From a virus, in the IMG/VR virus record IMGVR_UViG_3300048625_000556, positions 1 through 25,332 of that record: DNA of 25,332 nucleotides. One strand, written 5' to 3'. The notes beneath the pieces were generated by a model. The model had not been told where the DNA came from. It saw nothing but the letters and a program-made list of their open reading frames with translations, and made no database searches. The position numbers and the translations under genes were made by a program. Below, in pieces: positions 21,571 through 25,332 of this stretch (the stretch's first letter is position 1; every line of letters starts with the position of its first letter).

Positions 21571-22008
21571 ATGATCAGACTGAACCTGACAACCACCCCT
21601 GCATGGCTGACCCTCGCGCCTGGCTTGCGTTTGCAAGTAGCGCCGCTGACCACCGCGCTTATGGTGTCGGCCCGTGCCGACCCCTCCATCGAGACCTTGC
21701 CCGAAGGCGCCAGCCAAGAAGCCCTGGCGCTTGCCATGGCAAAGGCCATCGCCCGTCGCGCGGTACTGGATTGGGACGGTGTTGGTGATGATACGGGCCA
21801 GCCCCTGCCTGTTACCCCCGAAGGCATCGACGCCCTTCTCGAGATCTGGCCGGTCTTCGAGGCGTTCCAGACCCAATACGTCGGCAAGGGTCTGATCCTG
21901 GATGCCGAAAAAAACGTCTCCGCGCCCTTGCCGAATGGTCCTTCGGCGGGGGCGAAAGCTATTGCGCCGCCTGCGCAGGGCGCTGCCCCGACTGTCCGGC
22001 ACGATTGA
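21571..22008 (+). CDS. Tail assembly chaperone G-like protein
   Basis: A 145-residue helical protein (LEIWPVFEAFQTQYVGKGLI, preceded by MAKAIARRAVLDWDGVGDD) in the slot of lambda G. It would bind the tape measure during tail assembly. The ATG at 21571 follows the tail tube stop by 2 bp. The zero-frame end is Ala/Pro-rich and low in information (APLPNGPSAGAKAIAPPAQG). After residue 115 lies a slippery A AAA AAC. A fraction of ribosomes should shift to -1 there and make a 223-residue G-T fusion. Confidence 0.8.
   Translation: MIRLNLTTTPAWLTLAPGLRLQVAPLTTALMVSARADPSIETLPEGASQEALALAMAKAIARRAVLDWDGVGDDTGQPLPVTPEGIDALLEIWPVFEAFQTQYVGKGLILDAEKNVSAPLPNGPSAGAKAIAPPAQGAAPTVRHD
21909..21954 (+). promoter_or_regulatory. 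-1 programmed ribosomal frameshift signal
   Basis: The heptamer A AAA AAC (21909-21915) is in the correct phase (GAA AAA AAC in the G frame). After a 7-nt spacer, 21923-21935 pairs with 21942-21954 in a 13-bp stem with two U.G pairs and a 6-nt loop. The -1 frame is open from here to 22241. Slippery site, spacing and stem are all standard. Confidence 0.8.
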
Positions 22009-22241
22009 ACCAGCCGTTAACATTTGAGGGTTGGCAGGTCTGGGACCTTGTAGGCCGGCTTGGGGGTCAGTTGCGCATCGTCCCCGGCGCGGTGATCGGC
22101 TGGGACATGGGAGCCGCGCTGGCAATGGCGCAGGCCCTTGGAGTCAATACGCTGATCACAGCAGAGTTGCTGCCCGTGATCGAGGCGGTGACGGTGCGCA
22201 AACTGAACGAGCAGATCGGAGAGGCGCAGATAGATATCTGA
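22005..22241 (+). CDS. T part of the G-T tail chaperone, made by frameshift
   Basis: The frame encodes NQPLTFEGWQVWDLVGRLGG and ITAELLPVIEAVTVRKLNEQ, a small helical protein similar to those following G in Rhodobacterales phages. Its only independent start is a TTG at 22005 with no ribosome binding site. The frame is in fact open back to the slippery site at 21915, so the natural product is the G-T fusion. The extra 30 residues before 22005 contain CAACAGRCPDC, a CxxC-x3-CxxC cluster. The stop is 5 bp from the convergent antitoxin gene. Confidence 0.75.
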   Translation: MNQPLTFEGWQVWDLVGRLGGQLRIVPGAVIGWDMGAALAMAQALGVNTLITAELLPVIEAVTVRKLNEQIGEAQIDI

Positions 22242-22246
22242 CGCCG

Positions 22247-22537
22247 TCAGCCCGCGAGCGTGCGCTGAACGATCTGGGGGTCTTTGGAAATCAGCGCCAA
22301 CAGAACCCGCGCAGGTCCATCTGGGCTGCGACGACGCTGCTCCCAGTTCAGCAATGTGCCCTTCTTGACCCCGATGCTGCGGGCGAACTCATTCTGTGAA
22401 AGACCCGTGCGCGCGCGGATCGCCTGCACGTCAGGTTCCGGCAGATCAATCTGATGGACCACGCCCAAGGCTTCGCCACGGGCGTGCGACAGCGCTTCCT
22501 TCAGGCCCTGCTCGATACTCTTGAATGCGTCGGTCAT
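22247..22537 (-). CDS. XRE-family antitoxin (NadS/HigA-like)
   Basis: A 96-residue helix-turn-helix protein. HTH region: IRARTGLSQNEFARSIGVKK, then TLLNWEQRRRSPDGPARVLL, typical of antitoxins that follow their toxin gene. AGGAGA lies 5 bp before the ATG, which overlaps the toxin stop (ATGA). It would neutralise the RelE-like toxin and repress the shared promoter. It lies on the strand opposite to the tail operon. Confidence 0.85.
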   Translation of the reverse strand: MTDAFKSIEQGLKEALSHARGEALGVVHQIDLPEPDVQAIRARTGLSQNEFARSIGVKKGTLLNWEQRRRSPDGPARVLLALISKDPQIVQRTLAG

Positions 22538-22875
22538 GTCGTTCTCCTGTAGGTCGCCGAAAGCAGTTCGCCCAAGGATCTGACAGCCTCGGCCTCGGCA
22601 CTCGTCAGATTGGCTTTCTCGTTCTTGGCAAAGACGGTGATCAGAAAGATCGGCGTGCCGTCATCCGCGTTGAAAAAATGGATCACGCGAAAGCCGCCGC
22701 TCTTGCCGCCACCGTCTCGGGCAAAGCGAAACTTCCTGACCCCGCCCCCGATTGACACACCCGTTCCCGGATTGCGCGCCACGAAATCGATCAGGGCCAG
22801 TCGCTCGGCCTCTGACATCAGGCTGCGCGCACGGCGCTGGAATTCGGGTGTTTCGACGACGGTGACGATGGCCAT
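22534..22875 (-). CDS. RelE/HigB-type toxin
   Basis: A 113-residue RelE/ParE-fold toxin, typically a ribosome-dependent mRNA endonuclease. Key segments are VETPEFQRRARSLMSEAERL, GVRKFRFARDGGGKSGGFRV, IHFFNADDGTPIFLITVFAK and the C-terminal AKNEKANLTSAEAEAVRSL. The R-x-x-x-R and basic strand residues expected of RelE/HigB members are visible. The ATG at 22875 is chosen; another at 22884 lies within the -10 of the promoter. The candidate transcription start falls on or next to the start codon, so the mRNA may be leaderless. Toxin comes first, then antitoxin (higBA order). Confidence 0.85.
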   Translation of the reverse strand: MAIVTVVETPEFQRRARSLMSEAERLALIDFVARNPGTGVSIGGGVRKFRFARDGGGKSGGFRVIHFFNADDGTPIFLITVFAKNEKANLTSAEAEAVRSLGELLSATYRRTT

Positions 22876-22881
22876 GACACC

Positions 22882-22910
22882 CATATGTGCGCCAATGGCG
22901 CATATGTCAA
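22882..22910 (-). promoter_or_regulatory. Promoter and operator of the toxin-antitoxin cassette
   Basis: On the minus strand TTGACA (22910-22905) is followed after exactly 17 bp by CATATG (22887-22882) at the -10. TGCGCC-AAT-GGCGCA (22888-22902), a 6-bp-arm palindrome, fills the spacer. A regulator bound here would block RNA polymerase, as XRE antitoxins do. The -10 is weak (3 of 6 consensus bases). Confidence 0.6.
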
Positions 22911-22938
22911 TGACGTATCATTTTGAGGATGCCAACAC

Positions 22939-25242
22939 ATGGCCGAAAAACGCGTTTCCGTGCGCCTTGTCGCGGTTGGCGGGCGGCAGGTTCGCGCCGA
23001 ATTGGAGGGCATTGGCGAGGCTGGAAGCAAAGGCATTGGCCGTTTGTCCTCCGAGATGACAACAGCCAATGCGCGTCTGGCAAGTTTTGCGACGAAAGCC
23101 GGCATCGCTTTCGCGGCGATGACGGCCGCGGCCGCTGCAGCCGGTGTGGCAATGGTGCGCTCCGGCCTGCAAACCATCGGCGCGCAGGTTGATATGGCGG
23201 CCTCGCTGGATACGACGGTGGAAAGTTTGCAGGTTCTGACCTGGCCGGGCGAATTGGCGGGCGTCTCGATGGGTGAGATCGAGACCGCCACCCGCAAGTT
23301 GACCGGTCGGTTGTCTGAAGCGGCAACTGGTTCGGGGGCTGCGGTCAAAGCGCTGGATCGGCTGAATCTGTCTGCGGGCGACTTGCAAAAGCTACCGCTG
23401 GATGAGCGGTTGATTGCGATCCAGGAGGCCTTGGTGCGGTATGTGCCGCAGGCCGAACGCGCCGCAGTGGCGTCAGACCTGTTTGGCGACAAGGCAGCTT
23501 TGGCCTTCCTGCGCATTGATCCGGCCACGTTGCGCGAAGCAGCCCAAGATGTGCGCGACTTCGGGGTGGCGGTCAGTGCCGCAGACGCAGCCCAGATTGA
23601 TCGGGCGGGCGATGCGCTGGCGCGGCTGAGCCTTGTGGGGCTTGGCCTGACCAACCGCCTGACGGCGGCTCTGGCCCCTGCGCTGGAGGCGCTTGCCAAT
23701 ACGCTGGCAGCGGCGGCGCGCGGGACAGGGGTTTTGGGTGCGGCACTTACAGGGGTTTTTGACAACCTCGGCCGGCTTACGACTTACGCTGCGAGTTTTG
23801 CGGTCGTAATGGCGGGACGCTGGGTGGCAGGGCTGGCCGCAGCCGCATTGTCGGTGCGCGGCCTCGCCACTGGTCTCGTGGTCCTGCGCGGCGCGTTGAT
23901 CCGCACCGGCATCGGGGCGCTGATCGTTGGGGCGGGGGAACTGATCTACCAGTTCACGAGACTTGCCGAAAAGGTCGGCGGGATCGGTGCGGCCTTTGGA
24001 CTGTTGCGTGATGTGGCGGCTGAAGCCTGGGACCGCCTCGCCTTGGCAGCCACGGCCGTCTGGTCTCGCGTCGAAGCGGGTTGGGCCGGGGCGCAGGCGG
24101 GGATTTACGAAGGGGTGCAATCGGCCCTGTCGGCTGTCTTGGGCTGGGGCAACAGCGCTGTCGGCACATTCCAAGGTGCGTTTGACGCGGTGAATGCGAT
24201 CTGGGGAGCCTTGCCGCAAGCCATCGGCGATTTTGCCTTCCAGGCCGCGAATGGGCTGATCGACGGGGTGGAGTCGATGCTGAATGCGGTCGTCACCCGC
24301 ATCAACCTCTTCATCGAGGGCCTGAACGCGGCACTGGCCTTGCTGCCAGACTGGGCCACGGGCGAAGGCGGGATCAAGATTGGCACGTTGGAAGCTGTCG
24401 ATCTTGGTGGTCTGACCAATCCTTTCGAAGGTGCAGCCTCGGCTGCAGGCACGGCGGCGGCGGATGCCTTCCGCGCCGCGATGGGCAAGACCTATATAAA
24501 TCCCCCAGATCTCTTCGGCGGCATGGCAGAGGCGGCAAAGACGCGCGCTGCGGGATACTCCGAGGCGGCGGGTATGCTGTCGGAAGCAGCGTCGCGCCCG
24601 ATGACGGCTTGGGAAGCCCTCAAGGCGGCGATAACCGGTGCAGGTGCTGAAGAGGAAGACGCGTTGAATGATGCCGCTGCGGCGGCAGGTGCTTTATCTG
24701 ATGAGTTTGACGAGGCAGGTCGATCTGCGGGCGGCGCAGGTGGCGCTGCCAAGAAGGCCGCTGAGGAGGCCGCCACCGGCTGGGCGCAAGTCACGAAGTC
24801 ATTGGCCGATTATGCCAAGGGCGCGATGGACTGGGGCAAGGGTCTCGGCGAGACGCTGACCTCGGCCTTCAGTTCGGCCGAAAGCGCGTTCCGGGATTTT
24901 GTCACCACCGGCAAGCTCGACTTCAAGGGGCTGATCTCCTCGATCCTGGCGGACCTTGCCACCCTGGCCTTCAAAAACTCGGTGCTGGGACCGATTGCCT
25001 CGGCCCTCTCGGGCGCCTTCGGCGGAGGCTTGTTTGGCGGTGGGGGCGGTGCCGGTATCAATCCGATGGTCAATGCCAGCATCTGGCATACCGGCGGCAC
25101 GGTGGGTGCGACTACAACGATGCGGTCGGTGCCAGCTTCTGCCTTTGCCGCAGCACCCCGGATGCACGCTGGCGGTTGGGCGGGTCTGAAGCCTGACGAA
25201 GTACCTGAACCGCGCCGGATTTGCTGGAGACCTTCAACCTGA
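22939..25242 (+). pseudogene. Tail tape measure protein, 3' end replaced by IS3-family insertion
   Basis: A 767-codon frame, lambda H type. The N-terminus (AEKRVSVRLVAVGGRQVRAE) and long helical/hydrophobic middle (ASFAVVMAGRWVAGLAAAAL, VLRGALIRTGIGALIVGAGE) are typical of a protein that sets tail length and is ejected into the host. The C-terminal module (YAKGAMDWGKGLGETLTSAF, GLISSILADLATLAFKNSVL) is the conserved lambda_tail/TMP end. Homology ends at GWAGLKPDEVP. The last residues (EPRRICWRPST) come from the IS, so the normal end, often a further 50-70 residues, is missing. Confidence 0.85.
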
Positions 25243-25332
25243 CTAAGGATGATGGTTATGGAAAAGAGTAAGACATCAAATCGTTATTCACCTGAGATGC
25301 GGGCGCGGGCCGTTCGCATGGTGCTGGAGCAT
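25206..25332 (+). mobile_element. IS3-family insertion sequence, left end (runs off the window)
   Basis: The first bases of the element, TGAACCGCGCCGGATTTGCT, resemble IS3-family terminal repeats. A transposase orfA starts about 50 bp later. Insertion is inside the tape measure gene. The right end and target duplication are outside the window. Confidence 0.7.
25258..25332 (+). CDS. IS3-family transposase OrfA, N-terminal part (partial)
   Basis: The frame MEKSKTSNRYSPEMRARAVR, MVLEH matches the start of the HTH_Tnp_1 OrfA proteins of IS3-family elements, which bind the IS ends. The ATG at 25258 has AAGGA (25245-25249) 8 bp upstream; ATGs at 25249 and 25252 are in the same frame but too close to it. 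The gene continues beyond the window. Confidence 0.8.
   Translation, partial: MEKSKTSNRYSPEMRARAVRMVLEH

Noticed and set aside
22818-23765. 315-codon minus-strand ORF opposite the tape measure gene
   Set aside because: Ser/Ala/Arg-rich shadow of the tape measure frame, and it also overlaps the toxin promoter.
12027-25242. Gene transfer agent cluster
   Set aside because: Rhodobacter-type GTA has HK97-like portal, protease and capsid genes. Here the gpA terminase, gpW, gpB, gpC/Nu3, gpD and gpE set is lambda-like, and integrase and replication genes are present.
1-25332. tRNA, tmRNA or rRNA genes, including a tRNA attachment site by the integrase
   Set aside because: No cloverleaf or conserved T-loop sequence was noticed on either strand near 2927-3746 or elsewhere, so no att core can be proposed.

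Overview
The base composition, codon use and gene families point to a GC-rich alphaproteobacterium, most likely Rhodobacteraceae (Rhodobacter/Paracoccus-like). Most of the window is a lambda-type tailed prophage cut off at its right end by an insertion sequence. To its left is a short, heavily scarred accessory region.

Left accessory region (1-3746): the last 31 codons and right inverted repeat of an IS66-family element abut a truncated acyltransferase-3 gene. Next come an IS5-like 5' remnant and a truncated DprA-like ORF that this remnant interrupts. A complete WYL-domain regulator follows, with a good ribosome binding site and a palindromic candidate operator. A conserved unknown gene then converges on the integrase. 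WYL plus DprA-like resembles the debris of a defence locus.

Prerophage early region (3727-9069): a tyrosine integrase on the minus strand; a 0.5-kb non-coding stretch with three inverted repeats of a GGGGTGGAA motif; an excisionase-type HTH protein; an unknown; a VRR-NUC nuclease; and an O-like replication protein. The O-like gene carries its own iteron array followed by an A+T-rich segment, as in lambda ori. An unknown gene follows, then an AbrB/MazE-Doc toxin-antitoxin pair and a short HigA-like remnant.

Middle (9070-12026): about 670 bp without a convincing gene hold a GC-rich block, clustered GAATCCA repeats, a long hairpin and a terminator. A ParB-domain DNA methyltransferase follows, then two minus-strand genes (DUF3489 and an unknown), then a regulatory-looking spacer with a palindrome before terminase.

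Late region (12027-25332): the order is lambda-like: TerS, TerL (gpA type), gpW, portal, S49 protease with a nested scaffold start, decoration protein D, major capsid E, head-tail joining, gpZ-like, tail terminator, tail tube, G and G-T tail chaperones, tape measure. A RelE-type toxin/XRE antitoxin cassette on the opposite strand sits between G-T and the tape measure gene. The tape measure gene loses its 3' end to an IS3-family element at about 25206, so the prophage is probably defective for tail assembly.

The strongest new observation is a complete -1 programmed frameshift signal in the G gene: A AAA AAC, a 7-nt spacer and a 13-bp stem. It fuses G to T through a segment that encodes a four-cysteine CxxC-x3-CxxC cluster, which a conventional annotation would miss.
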